This document shows positions 33,883-42,599 of a DNA stretch of 64,000 nt, piece by piece. The stretch is from positions 124,001 to 188,000 of the forward strand of contig NZ_JAAVUP010000002.1 of assembly GCF_012163135.1 (NCBI RefSeq). The letters run 5' to 3'. Position 1 is the stretch's first letter. Each line of letters opens with the position of its first letter. The notes below the pieces were generated by a model. It was not told the DNA's origin, ran no database searches, and saw only the letters and a program-made list of their open reading frames with translations. The position numbers were made by a program, and so were the translations under genes. The DNA comes from Neoroseomonas oryzicola (lineage in GTDB: Bacteria; Pseudomonadota; Alphaproteobacteria; Acetobacterales; Acetobacteraceae).

Positions 33883-35081
33883 TGGGCGACCGGCTCGCGC
33901 TCGACCTCAGCGCCCCGCCGCCGATCCCGGAGTCGAGCATCGCGGCGGCCGAGGCGGTGCTGCGATCGGGCTGGACGCATCGCTATGGCGAGACGCTGGG
34001 CGACGCCTCGGACGCGGCGATGCTCGAAGCCGAGTTCGCCGCGCATCTCGGCACGCGCTATTGCGTGGCGGTGAATTCCTGCGGCAGCGCGATGTATCTC
34101 GCGCTGCTCTGCACCGGCGTGCGCCCCGGCGACCGCGTGCTGATGAATGCCTTCACCCTGGCCCCGGTCCCCGGCGCCGTCGCCCATGCGGGGGCCGAGC
34201 ATGTCCTGGTCGAGGTGACGCAGGATCTCGTCATCGACCTCGACGATCTCGCGCGCAAGGCGCGGGCGAGCGGCGCGCGGCATCTGCTGCTGTCGCACAT
34301 GCGCGGGCACATCGCGGACATGACGCGGCTGATGGCGCTCTGCGACGATCTCGGCGTCACGGTGATCGAGGATTGCGCGCATACGATGGGGGCGCGCTGG
34401 GCCGGCCGGCCGACCGGCACCTTCGGCAAGGCGGGCTGCTTCAGCCTGCAGGCCTACAAGCACGTCAACGCCGGCGAAGGCGGGCTGATCGCGACCGACG
34501 ATCCGGACATCGCGGCGCGCGCCATCCTCTACTCCGGCAGCTACATGCTCTATCGCCAGCACCGCGCGCGGCCCGGCGAGGACGTCTTCGCCCGATGGAA
34601 GGACGTGACGCCCAACTACTCGCTGCGCATGTCGAACCTGGTGGCGGCGGTGGCGCGGCCGCAGATCGCCTTGCTGGCGGGGCGCGCGCGGATCTGGAAC
34701 GACCGTCACGGGCGGCTTGCCGCGCTGCTCGGCGCCATTCCCGGCCTGCGCCTGCCGCACCGGCCGCAGGAAGAGGAATTCGTGCAGAGTTCGATCCAGT
34801 TCGCCGTCGCCGGCCTGGATGCGGACGCCTTCGCCCACTTCCTGGCCGGCTGTCGCGCACGGGGCGTCTACCTCAAATGGTTCGGCTCGCGCGAAGCGGA
34901 GGGATACACCAGCGTCCCTGGCCAGTGGCGCTACCTCGCCGATCCGCACACGCCCGCGGCGACGGCCGCCGTGCTGGAGCGCCTGTGCGACATGCGCATC
35001 CCGCTGACGCTGGCCGAAGCGGATTGCGCGACGGTGGCGCGCATCGTCGCGGAGGAACTGGCGGCGGCGCGCGCGCCATGA
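33882..35081 (+). CDS. DegT/DnrJ/EryC1/StrS-family aminotransferase
   Basis: This 399-residue PLP enzyme has the internal aldimine lysine in [17 protein letters not shown]. The cofactor-binding stretches [27 protein letters not shown] and [18 protein letters not shown] follow family order. The N-terminal [11 protein letters not shown] loop is typical. It starts in a TGATG overlap with the HpsN-like gene and ends overlapping the SDR start. Most DegT proteins act on nucleotide sugars, but here it is locked in a sulfonate-type operon, so it may move an amino group on or off a small sulfonate. That substrate is inferred. Confidence 0.9.
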
Positions 35082-35848
35082 GCCGGCTCGCGCATCTCTT
35101 CTCGCTCGAGGGCCGGGTCGCCCTGGTCACGGGCGGCAATTCGGGGCTGGGCCTCGCCATCGCGCGTGCGCTCGGGCTCGCCGGCGCGAAGCCGGTGCTG
35201 TGCGCGCGGCGGCAGGCGGAACTGGACGCCGCGGTGGAGGCGCTTGGCGCGGAGCAGATCGCTGCGGCCACCCTGGATGCAGACCTCGCGACGCCGGATG
35301 CGGCGGAACAGGTGGGGGCGCGGCTCGAGGCGCTGGGCCTGTCGCCCGACATCGTGGTCAACGCCGCTGGCGTGAACCTCCGCCAGCCTTTCGCGCAGGT
35401 CACCGCCGCGGCCTTCGACCTGCACATGGCGCTGCATCTCCGCGCGCCCTTCCTGCTGGTGCAGAGACTGGCCCCCGCCATGGCCGCGCGCGGCTGGGGG
35501 CGGATCATCAACATCGCCTCGCTGCAATCCTTCCGTGCCTTCCCCGACAGCGCGCCCTACGGCGCCGCGAAGGGCGGCATCACGCAACTGACGCGCGCGA
35601 TGGCCGAGGCCTGGTCGCGCCACGGCGTCACCTGCAACGCGATCGCGCCCGGGTTCTTCCCCACGCCCTTGACCGCGCCCGTTTTCGCCGATGCGGAACG
35701 CGCCGCGCGGCTGGCCGCGCAGACCTGCATCGGCCGCAACGGCAGGCTCGAGGACCTGCATGGTGCGGCCGTCTTCCTCGCCTCCGATGCCGCCGCCTAT
35801 GTCACCGGCCAGGTGCTGGCGGTGGATGGCGGCTTCCTGGCCAAGTGA
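35078..35848 (+). CDS. Short-chain dehydrogenase/reductase
   Basis: This 256-residue protein has the Rossmann motif [19 protein letters not shown] and the catalytic Ser-Tyr-Lys in [11 protein letters not shown] (Ser) and [10 protein letters not shown] (Tyr and Lys). The C-terminal [10 protein letters not shown] is standard for classical SDRs. It overlaps the aminotransferase stop by 4 bases. In DHPS pathways one of the two 2-dehydrogenases (HpsO/HpsP) is an SDR, so it may interconvert the stereoisomers through a ketone. Confidence 0.93.
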   Translation: MSRLAHLFSLEGRVALVTGGNSGLGLAIARALGLAGAKPVLCARRQAELDAAVEALGAEQIAAATLDADLATPDAAEQVGARLEALGLSPDIVVNAAGVNLRQPFAQVTAAAFDLHMALHLRAPFLLVQRLAPAMAARGWGRIINIASLQSFRAFPDSAPYGAAKGGITQLTRAMAEAWSRHGVTCNAIAPGFFPTPLTAPVFADAERAARLAAQTCIGRNGRLEDLHGAAVFLASDAAAYVTGQVLAVDGGFLAK

Positions 35849-35858
35849 GGGACCGCTC

Positions 35859-36848
35859 GTGAAGGCTCTCGTCCAGACCGCGCCGAATGCACTCATCTAC
35901 CGCGACGAGCCCGAACCGGCGCCCGCGCCGGGCGAGGCGATCATCCGCGTCGAGGCGGTCGGCATCTGCGGGTCCGACATGCACGCGATCCACGGGCATG
36001 ATGCGCGCCGGCCCGTGCCGATCATCCTCGGCCATGAGGCGGCCGGGCGCGTGCTGACAGGTCGCCTTGCAGGGAAGCGCGTTGCGGTGAACCCGCTCGT
36101 CGTGCCGCTGGACTGTCCCTTCGCGCGCGAGGGAAGGCCGCATCTCTCGCCACGGCGGGAGATCCTGTCCATGCCGCCGCGACCCGGTGCCTTCGCCGAA
36201 TTCCTGCGCGCGCCGGAGGAGAACCTCGTCGAGATCCCGGAGGACGTGCCCGCCGCGAAGGCTGCGCTCGCCGAACCGGTCGCGGTTTCCTTCCATGCGG
36301 TGCACCACGGCGCGCGGCTGCTGGGACGGCCGCTGCCTGCGGCACGATGCGCGGTGCTCGGCGGCGGCGCGATCGGGCTGGCGGCGGCGCTGGTCCTGGT
36401 CCAGGCTGGCGCTGGCGAGGTCTGGCTCATCGAGCCGAACCTGGCGCGGCGCGAGACCGCCTTGCGCGCCGGCGTCGCCCTGGCCCGCGCACCGGGAGAG
36501 TCGCCCGAGGACGCCTCCTGCGACCTTGTGGTGGATGCCGTGGGCGCCGCCGCGACGCGCGCGGCCGCCTGCCGGCTCGCCCGTCCGGGCGGGGTGATCG
36601 TCCATGCCGGGCTGCTGCCTGGCGCGGAGGGTCTCGACGTGCGCCGCCTGACCCTGCAGGAGATCACCTTCACCGGCACCTACTGCTACACGCCGGAGGA
36701 ATTCCGCACCGTCGTCGGCCTTCTCGTCACGGGTCGTCTCGGCGCGCTCGATTGGCTGGAAGCGCGGCCGCTGGCCGAGGGCGCGCGGGCCGTGGCCGAT
36801 ATCGACGCCGGCGTGGTCGCGGCGGCGAAGCTCGTCCTGATCCCTTGA
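35859..36848 (+). CDS. Medium-chain alcohol dehydrogenase lacking the structural-zinc cysteines
   Basis: This 329-residue MDR protein has the catalytic-zinc motifs VGICGSDMHAIHGHDA and LGHEAAGRV and a Rossmann domain (VLGGGAIGLAAALVLV). The lobe that usually carries four structural-zinc cysteines reads VVPLDCPFAREGRPHLSPRR, with a single Cys, so structural zinc is probably lost. The start is GTG 35859; the frame extends upstream only as a shadow of the SDR. It is the last gene of the operon. Together with the SDR and the HpsN-like enzyme it resembles the HpsOPN set for DHPS oxidation. Confidence 0.9.
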   Translation: MKALVQTAPNALIYRDEPEPAPAPGEAIIRVEAVGICGSDMHAIHGHDARRPVPIILGHEAAGRVLTGRLAGKRVAVNPLVVPLDCPFAREGRPHLSPRREILSMPPRPGAFAEFLRAPEENLVEIPEDVPAAKAALAEPVAVSFHAVHHGARLLGRPLPAARCAVLGGGAIGLAAALVLVQAGAGEVWLIEPNLARRETALRAGVALARAPGESPEDASCDLVVDAVGAAATRAAACRLARPGGVIVHAGLLPGAEGLDVRRLTLQEITFTGTYCYTPEEFRTVVGLLVTGRLGALDWLEARPLAEGARAVADIDAGVVAAAKLVLIP

Positions 36849-37287
36849 GCATTCCTGCGGCAGGGGGCCGCGGCGCCGCGCTGGCGCCGGAACGCCTTTG
36901 CATCCTTCGCCGCTACGCGACCTGATCAGCAGGCGCGGCGACAACCGACGCGGTAACGCGAACCCAGGCCCTGCGTGGGCCGATCATGATGCGGAAGACG
37001 AGGGCGGCGGCGTCGCGCCCGGTGGAACCGGCCTGGCGGCAGTTGCGCCCCCGGCCGCCTGGGTCGGAGCGGGGGCGGGCGTGCCGGCGCCCAGCTCGGC
37101 CAAGGCAGTCCCGCCGAATATCTGCGGGCCCAGGCTCGGCCGGTGAGTTCGATTTAGCTTCGCGCGGCGAAGGCGCGCACCATCCACCGGGCAAAACTTT
37201 CAGGACGAAGCGCCGTATCATCTTTCCGCGCGGCAGTGGCGGGCCGCGACGGCGATCTGGCAAGGTCGTCCGTCGCGGGAGGACGCG
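36849..37287. other. Intergenic region, no gene seen
   Basis: This 439-bp GC-rich stretch follows the sulfonate-type operon. Short open frames on both strands are low-complexity and lack ribosome sites. I see no tRNA, clear promoter or terminator. An AT-richer patch near 37145-37225 may hold the promoter of the next small gene. Confidence 0.5.
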
Positions 37288-37575
37288 ATGCAACGAGCGT
37301 CAATGCCGGCATTCGCAAGCCTTGCCGTCGTGCTGGCGGCGGCGCCCGCCTCCGCCCAGACGGAGGCGGTGGCCCGGCGCGAATGCCTCCAGGCCATTCG
37401 CCAACAGGGCGTGCGCGGCTATGCGCTCGATAATCCGCGATTTGCTCGGGCGGGGGATGCCGCGGCGCTGACGGGCGGGCTCGTCCTTGGGGCAAGCCGG
37501 CTTGACTTCAGTTGCACGCTCGATCGCCGCGGCAAGGTCACCGACCTCGTCCTGACGACGCCGCCGGCAAGGTAG
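37288..37575 (+). CDS. Small secreted protein
   Basis: This 95-residue protein has a signal peptide (MPAFASLAVVLAAAPASAQ, cut after SAQ). The mature part of about 70 residues has two cysteines, CLQAIRQQGVRGYALDNPRF and LDFSCTLDRRGKVTDLVL, which could form one disulfide. GGGAGGACG precedes ATG 37288. The pattern (single conserved Cys pair, final beta strand with RGKVTDLVL) is common among small periplasmic proteins of unknown role in alphaproteobacteria. It ends 6 bp before a convergent gene. Confidence 0.72.
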   Translation: MQRASMPAFASLAVVLAAAPASAQTEAVARRECLQAIRQQGVRGYALDNPRFARAGDAAALTGGLVLGASRLDFSCTLDRRGKVTDLVLTTPPAR

Positions 37576-37581
37576 CCGGGG

Positions 37582-37905
37582 CTAGCCCGCCTGTGGCGGC
37601 TTCGGCTGCGACAGCTGATCCATCAGACGCGCGTGGCGCGCGCGGCTCCAGAAATCGATGCTGACGATGAGAAGCACGATCGCGAGGCACAGCAGCATCA
37701 GCCCGCTGAGGTGCAGTTCTTCCTCCCAGACGCGCAGGCGGTAGCCCTCGGCCGCGGCGCTGCGCCGCGCGAGGGCGGCGCAGAGCAGGATGCCGCCGCC
37801 AAGCGCGGTGACACAGGACAATCCGCGAAACATCCGCGCCAGGGACTCGAACACCGGGACCTCCGCCGGCAGACAGCCGATCGCGGGGACTCGTATCGCA
37901 GTCAT
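37582..37905 (-). CDS. Small two-segment membrane protein
   Basis: This 107-residue protein has two hydrophobic segments (CVTALGGGILLCAALARR and LSGLMLLCLAIVLLIVSIDF) joined by a charged loop, with a basic C-terminus (SRARHARLMDQLSQPKPPQ). The start at ATG 37905 is preferred over a TTG at 37935. The ribosome site is weak and no family is recognised. It is convergent with the secreted protein gene. Confidence 0.55.
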   Translation of the reverse strand: MTAIRVPAIGCLPAEVPVFESLARMFRGLSCVTALGGGILLCAALARRSAAAEGYRLRVWEEELHLSGLMLLCLAIVLLIVSIDFWSRARHARLMDQLSQPKPPQAG

Positions 37906-38054
37906 TCCGTTCGGGATCAGGCAGCCCCGGCGCAAAGTTTTCGGGGAATCGCCGGATCACGTTCCTGTTATCATTGGAAGTTTGTCGCGGACCGGGCCGC
38001 GCGGCCAGGCGCATGGCCGGCGGCGCGCGCCGCCGGCCGGAGGTCTGGCATCGC

Positions 38055-39224
38055 TCAGCCCGGCAGGCCGAGCACGTTCTTCGACAGGATGTTCCGCTGG
38101 ATCTCGTTCGACCCGCCGTAGATCGTGGCGGGACGCGCCTGGATATACAGGCCCGTCGGGTTGAGATTGCGGTTGCCTTCCATCGGCTCCAGCAGCCCGG
38201 CGTTCTCCCCGGCGATGTCGAGCATCGTGTCGGTGATGCGCTGAAACAGCTCCGTCTGGAACACCTTCAGCATCGACACGTCGGGGCCAAGCGTCTCGCC
38301 GCGGCGCAGCTTGTCCACGAAGGCGCCGTAGAGCGACTTCAGGTCCTCGAGGTCGAGGCGCAGCCGCCCGTAGGTCTCCTGGAAGGCCGGGTCCTCCCAG
38401 GCGCCCATGCGTTCGGCGAGCTGGCGCAGCCGCGTGAAGGCATAGGCCGACAGGCGGGGCGAGCCGAGGTAGATGCGCTCGAAGGACAGCAGCGCCTTGG
38501 CCATGTCCCAGCCGCGGTTCGGCGTACCCACCAGGTTCTTCGCCGGCACGCGGACATTGTCGAAGAACACCTCGCAGAACTCGTCATGGTACTCGAGGTT
38601 GATGATCGGCTTCACCGTGATGCCGGGCGTCGCCATGTCCACCAGCAGGAAGGAGATGCCTTCCTGCTTCTTCGCGTTCTTGTCGGTGCGGACCAGCAGG
38701 AAGCACCAGTTGGCGTCCATCGCCAGCGTGGTCCAGATCTTCTGGCCGTTGACGACGTAGTGGTCGCCGTCGAGCACGGCTTCGGTGCGCAGCGCGGCAA
38801 GGTCGGACCCCGCGTTCGGCTCGGAATAGCCCTGGCACCAGATGTGCTCGCCGTTCAGGATCTTCGGCAGGAATTCCTGCTGCTGTTCCGGCGTGCCGTG
38901 GTTGATCAGCAGCGGGCCGACCATGACGATGCCGTGGTCGTTGGTGCGCGCGCAGCCGTGGCGCTCGATCTCCTCGGTGAAGATGATCTGCTTGGCCGGC
39001 GACAGGCCGAGGCCGCCGAACTGGCGCGGCCAGCCCGGGCAGAGCCAGCCCTTCTCGGCCAGCATGAAGTACCAGGGCTTGTTCTCCTCCCAGTGCAGGC
39101 GCTTGGGCGGATTGCGAAGCTCGGCCGGGTAGTTCGCCTCGATCCAGGACCGGACGTGGAGGCGGAAGGCCTCGTCCTCCATCTGGTTGAGGTCGGTGGT
39201 TTCCTTGGGGGCGATGCTGACCAT
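38055..39224 (-). CDS. Acyl-CoA dehydrogenase (FadE-type subunit 1)
   Basis: This 389-residue flavoprotein has GYSEPNAGSDLAALRT, IWTTLAMDANWCFLLVR and C-terminal ARPATIYGGSNEIQRNILSK, the marks of the acyl-CoA dehydrogenase family. In the last motif Gly stands where classical enzymes carry the catalytic Glu (YEGT), as in FadE subunits that work as heterotetramers. A second, diverged acyl-CoA dehydrogenase two genes away is a natural partner. It is the last gene of the minus-strand degradation cluster. ATG 39224 is 4 bp after the hydratase stop on that strand. Confidence 0.92.
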   Translation of the reverse strand: MVSIAPKETTDLNQMEDEAFRLHVRSWIEANYPAELRNPPKRLHWEENKPWYFMLAEKGWLCPGWPRQFGGLGLSPAKQIIFTEEIERHGCARTNDHGIVMVGPLLINHGTPEQQQEFLPKILNGEHIWCQGYSEPNAGSDLAALRTEAVLDGDHYVVNGQKIWTTLAMDANWCFLLVRTDKNAKKQEGISFLLVDMATPGITVKPIINLEYHDEFCEVFFDNVRVPAKNLVGTPNRGWDMAKALLSFERIYLGSPRLSAYAFTRLRQLAERMGAWEDPAFQETYGRLRLDLEDLKSLYGAFVDKLRRGETLGPDVSMLKVFQTELFQRITDTMLDIAGENAGLLEPMEGNRNLNPTGLYIQARPATIYGGSNEIQRNILSKNVLGLPG

Positions 39225-39228
39225 CGTC

Positions 39229-39993
39229 TCAGCCTCCGAAGTTGGGCTTGCGCTTCTCGAGGAAGGCGGCGCGGCCTTCCTGGAAGTCGGCGGTGGTGAA
39301 CAGCAGGCCCTGGAAGGTCTGCTCGTCGGCAAGCGCCTCGTCGAGGCCCTCCGACAGGATCTTCTTCGTCAGTTCGATCGGGCCGGAGGCCTCGGCGGCG
39401 AGGAAGCGCGCCTTCTCCATCGCGACCTCGAGCGCCTTGCCCGGCGCGGCGAGGAAGTCCACCAGGCCGATGCGCTCGCCCTCCGGCGCGTTCACGACCT
39501 CATGGTAGAACAGGATGCGCCGCGCCCGGCCGACGCCGACGCGGCGCGGCAGGAAATAGGGCAGGCCCATGTCGGACATCAGCCCGATCTTGTGGAAGCC
39601 GGCGACGAAGCGGGCGTCCTCGGCCGCGACGATGGTGTCGCAGGCGCAGGCCACCGCCATGCCGGCGCCGGCCGCCCAGCCTTCCACCGCGGCGATCAGC
39701 GGCTTGCCGCCGCGCGCCATCAGCCGCACCAGGCGGTGGGTGCGGCGCATGCGCTCGCGCCCGGCCAGCGCATCGCCGACATCCATCGCCGATATGTCGC
39801 CGCCGGCGCAGAAGGTGCCCGCTGCGCCGGTGACGACGATGGCGCGCACCTCGCGGTCGGCCTGGGCGCGTTCCAGCGCGTCCTCGAGCGCCGCGCGCAC
39901 GGCGGGCGCGATGGCGTTCTTGCGCTGCGGGTAGTCGATGGTGAGGACGAGGACGTTGCCGTCCTTCTCCTCGCGGACGCGGGCCTCGCTCAT
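39229..39993 (-). CDS. Enoyl-CoA hydratase/isomerase family protein
   Basis: This 254-residue crotonase-fold protein has the oxyanion-hole segments GTFCAGGDISAMD and AAVEGWAAGAGMAVACACDT. The later FHKIGLMSDMGLPYFLPRRV region carries Asp where a typical hydratase has a catalytic Glu. The build is closer to PaaG-type isomerases, so isomerase activity is as likely as hydration. It overlaps the flanking acyl-CoA dehydrogenase gene by 4 bp and is transcribed in the middle of the cluster. Confidence 0.92.
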   Translation of the reverse strand: MSEARVREEKDGNVLVLTIDYPQRKNAIAPAVRAALEDALERAQADREVRAIVVTGAAGTFCAGGDISAMDVGDALAGRERMRRTHRLVRLMARGGKPLIAAVEGWAAGAGMAVACACDTIVAAEDARFVAGFHKIGLMSDMGLPYFLPRRVGVGRARRILFYHEVVNAPEGERIGLVDFLAAPGKALEVAMEKARFLAAEASGPIELTKKILSEGLDEALADEQTFQGLLFTTADFQEGRAAFLEKRKPNFGG

Positions 39994-41060
39994 TCCACAT
40001 CCTCCGGCGCGAGCGCCATGAAGCGGCGGCGATGCAGGTTCGCCGAGCCGTACTGGTTCATGATGACCATGCCGCGCCGCAGGTAGAGCCCGACATCGTA
40101 TTCATCGGTGTAGCCGATGCCGCCATGCAACTGGATGCACTGGCGCAGCACCAGCATCCCGCTTTCGATCGCGCGATGCTTGGCCTTGGACACCGCCGCT
40201 TGGCGCACCGCGCCGGTCGCCCCGGCATCGAGCGTCGCCGCGGCGCTTTCGACCGCCGCGCGGATCAGCGCGATGTGGATCTTCAGGTCCGCCGCGCGGT
40301 GCTGCAGCGCCTGGAAGGTGCCGATGATGCGGCCGAACTGCTGGCGCGTGCGGAGATAGGCGAGCGTCAGCTCGAAGGCCTTCTCCGCGAGGCCCAGCAT
40401 GTGCCCGGCGGTGACCAGCGCAGCCTCGTCCAGCGCCTGCTCGATCACCGCGCCGATGTCGTCGGCAACGCGCGTCGCGCGGCCGAGGTCGGCGCGCAGC
40501 GTACCGAGGTTGCCGCCATCCATCGTCTTCTCGAGCACCAGGTCGGCGCCGGCGGCTTCCAGCACATGCAGCGAGATCAGGTTGCCCTCGCGCACCGGCA
40601 GCAGGAAGGCATCGGCGCCGGCGGCCATGGGCACGAAGACCCGCGGCGCGTCGGGCGTGCCGGGTACGGCCAACGTGTCCGCCTTTTCCTGCCACGCCGT
40701 CAGCACGACCTTCCCGCCTTCGAGCAGCGGGCCGAGCAGCGCCTTGTCCTCCGACGCGGCGAGCAGCCGGGCCGAGAGCATCGCGGGGATCAGCGGCTCG
40801 GGGGCCAGGCCCGCGCCGATCTCCTCGGCCAGCGCGACCGCCTCGGACATGCCGAGGCCGGCGCCGCCGGCCTCCTCCGTCACGGCGAGGCCGATCCAGC
40901 CCAGCGCGCCCATCTCGGCGAAGACGGCGCGGTCGAAGCCGGGGGCCTGGAAGCGCAGCGCACGCACGCGCTTGGTGTCGCCGCCGCGCGGCGCGACCGC
41001 ACCCGCGCTGTCGCGGATCATGCGGATGGATTCGGTTCTGTCGTCGAGTGCCTGGCTCAT
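39990..41060 (-). CDS. Acyl-CoA dehydrogenase (FadE-type subunit 2)
   Basis: This 356-residue protein has LGWIGLAVTEEAGGAGLGMS in the N-terminal domain and RTRQQFGRIIGTFQALQHRA, LHGGIGYTDEYDVGLYLRRG in the C-terminal domain. The central flavin/substrate region is short and lacks the usual TEPxAGSD motif. Such reduced subunits pair with a full acyl-CoA dehydrogenase to form alpha2beta2 enzymes acting on bulky CoA esters. ATG 41060 was chosen; the longer frame to 41141 has no ribosome site. A strong hairpin lies just upstream. Confidence 0.9.
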   Translation of the reverse strand: MSQALDDRTESIRMIRDSAGAVAPRGGDTKRVRALRFQAPGFDRAVFAEMGALGWIGLAVTEEAGGAGLGMSEAVALAEEIGAGLAPEPLIPAMLSARLLAASEDKALLGPLLEGGKVVLTAWQEKADTLAVPGTPDAPRVFVPMAAGADAFLLPVREGNLISLHVLEAAGADLVLEKTMDGGNLGTLRADLGRATRVADDIGAVIEQALDEAALVTAGHMLGLAEKAFELTLAYLRTRQQFGRIIGTFQALQHRAADLKIHIALIRAAVESAAATLDAGATGAVRQAAVSKAKHRAIESGMLVLRQCIQLHGGIGYTDEYDVGLYLRRGMVIMNQYGSANLHRRRFMALAPEDVE

Positions 41061-41074
41061 CGTTCCAAGGAACC

Positions 41075-41094
41075 GGGGGAGGTGAACCTCCCCC
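41075..41094. other. Perfect GC hairpin in front of acyl-CoA dehydrogenase gene
   Basis: GGGGGAGG (41075-41082) and CCTCCCCC (41087-41094) close a TGAA tetraloop, 15 bp before the minus-strand start at 41060. There is no T-run. It may stabilise mRNA ends or affect translation of the downstream gene. Confidence 0.5.
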
Positions 41095-41145
41095 GCGCCC
41101 CCTCCCTTTTCTGTCTGGGTGCCCCGCCGCCGGCGGAGCACGAAA

Positions 41146-41787
41146 TCACTGCGTGTGGAGCGGGGCGCCGGTGACGGACTGCACCTGCTCCAGCGTCAGG
41201 CCGGGGGCGAGGTCCACCACCACGAAGCCCTTGCCGGGCACGACCTCGAAGACGCCGAGATTGGTGTAGACACGCTTCACCGCGGCCGGCGTCGTCAGCG
41301 GATAGCCGCACTGCTCCACCAGCTTCGGACGGCCGTCCTTGGTGGTGTGCTCCATGATGACCCAGAGCCGCTTCGCGCCTGCGCCGAGGTCCATCGCGCC
41401 GCCCACGGCCGGGGCCGTGTCGTTCTCGCTGGTCGCCCAGTTGGCGATGTCGCCATTCGCCGCGACCTCGAAGGCGCCGAGGACGCAGAGGTCGATATGC
41501 CCGCCGCGGATCATCGCGAAGCTGTCGGCATGGTGGCAGTAGGACCCGCCGGGACGCAGCGTGACCGGCTGCTTGCCGGCATTCACCAGCCAGGGGTCCA
41601 CCTTGTCCGCGGCAGGGGCGGGACCCATGCCGAGGATGCCGTTCTCAGAATGGAAGATCACCTCGCGGTCGAGCGGCACGTAGTCGCCGACCATGGTCGG
41701 GATGCCGATGCCGAGGTTGACGATCCAGCCTTCCGGGATGTCCTGCGCCAGGCGCGCGGCCATGCCCTTGCGGTCGAAGCCCTGCAT
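41146..41787 (-). CDS. 3-oxoacid CoA-transferase, beta subunit
   Basis: This 213-residue subunit has VNLGIGIPTMVGDYVP and HSENGILGMGP, which carries the catalytic Glu that forms the CoA thioester. LCVLGAFEVAANGDIANW is also typical of the PcaJ/ScoB family. The enzyme moves CoA from succinyl-CoA (or similar) to a 3-oxoacid. The alpha subunit gene lies upstream across an unusual 106-bp gap with long inverted repeats. Confidence 0.94.
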   Translation of the reverse strand: MQGFDRKGMAARLAQDIPEGWIVNLGIGIPTMVGDYVPLDREVIFHSENGILGMGPAPAADKVDPWLVNAGKQPVTLRPGGSYCHHADSFAMIRGGHIDLCVLGAFEVAANGDIANWATSENDTAPAVGGAMDLGAGAKRLWVIMEHTTKDGRPKLVEQCGYPLTTPAAVKRVYTNLGVFEVVPGKGFVVVDLAPGLTLEQVQSVTGAPLHTQ

Positions 41788-41804
41788 TGCTCTCTCCTGT
41801 GTTG

Positions 41805-41872
41805 GGGCATCCGATTCACGCCTCCGGGTGCCCGGGCCGATGGCCCTGCGCCCCTCCGGCGATCGGATGCCC
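41805..41872. repeat. 11-bp inverted repeat between CoA-transferase genes
   Basis: GGGCATCCGAT (41805-41815) and ATCGGATGCCC (41862-41872) are perfectly complementary. The 46 bp between include a smaller hairpin, GGGCC-gat-GGCCC. It could form a cruciform-like RNA fold between alpha and beta cistrons and set their ratio. Confidence 0.55.
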
Positions 41873-41893
41873 GCCTCCTCTCGCGCCTAACGG

Positions 41894-42574
41894 TTAAGCC
41901 CAGGCCGGGCCGCGATCCACATGGATCACGCGGTTCACGAAGATTCCCGGGGTATGCACGTTCTCCGGCACCAGCTCGCCCAGCTCGCGGATGTGCGAGA
42001 CCTGCGCGATGGTCAGGTCGGCGGCCATCGCCATCACCGGGTTGAAGTTCCGCCCGGAGGACCGGTAGGTCAGGTTGCCCCAGCGATCGCCCTCCCAGGC
42101 CTCGACCAGCGCGACGTCGCCCTTGAGCGCGTGTTCCATGACGTAGCGGCGGCCGTTGAACTCGCGCTCCTCCTTGCCGTGCGCGAGGATCGTGCCGACC
42201 GAGGTCGCGGTGAAGAAGGCCGGCACGCCCGCGCCCGCGGCGCGCATCCGCTCGGCCATCGTGCCCTGCGGCACGATCTCCAGCTCGATCTTCCCGGCGC
42301 GGTACAGCTCCTCGAACACCACGGACCCGGCGGAACGCGGGAAGGAGCAGATGATCTTCCGCACCCGCCCCAGTTCCATCAGCCTCGCGAGGCCGACGCG
42401 GCCCGTGCCCGCGTTGTTGGCGACGCAGGTGAGGTCCTTCGCCCCCTGCTCGATCAGCGCCTCGATCAGCTGGTCGGGCTGACCCACGGCGCCGAAGCCG
42501 CCGATCAGCACGGTCGAGCCGTCCTTGATGCCTGCCATGGCGTCCGCCATGGATTGAACGATCTTGTTGATCAC
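41894..42574 (-). CDS. 3-oxoacid CoA-transferase, alpha subunit
   Basis: This 226-residue subunit has the glycine-rich CoA-binding loop GSTVLIGGFGAVGQPDQLIE, then CVANNAGTGRVGLARLMELG, EIVPQGTMAERMRAAGAGVP and FFTATSVGT. It matches the PcaI/ScoA family. Together with the downstream beta chain it makes the heteromeric transferase. It is 25 bp from the MaoC gene on the same strand, so it belongs to the same operon. Confidence 0.94.
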   Translation of the reverse strand: MINKIVQSMADAMAGIKDGSTVLIGGFGAVGQPDQLIEALIEQGAKDLTCVANNAGTGRVGLARLMELGRVRKIICSFPRSAGSVVFEELYRAGKIELEIVPQGTMAERMRAAGAGVPAFFTATSVGTILAHGKEEREFNGRRYVMEHALKGDVALVEAWEGDRWGNLTYRSSGRNFNPVMAMAADLTIAQVSHIRELGELVPENVHTPGIFVNRVIHVDRGPAWA

Positions 42575-42599
42575 GTCTCTCGATCTCCCGGCATCACCG

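Noticed and set aside
36898..37187. Short open frames on both strands in the gap before the small secreted protein
   Set aside because: They are Pro/Ala/Gly-rich, have no ribosome site and show no signal or domain.
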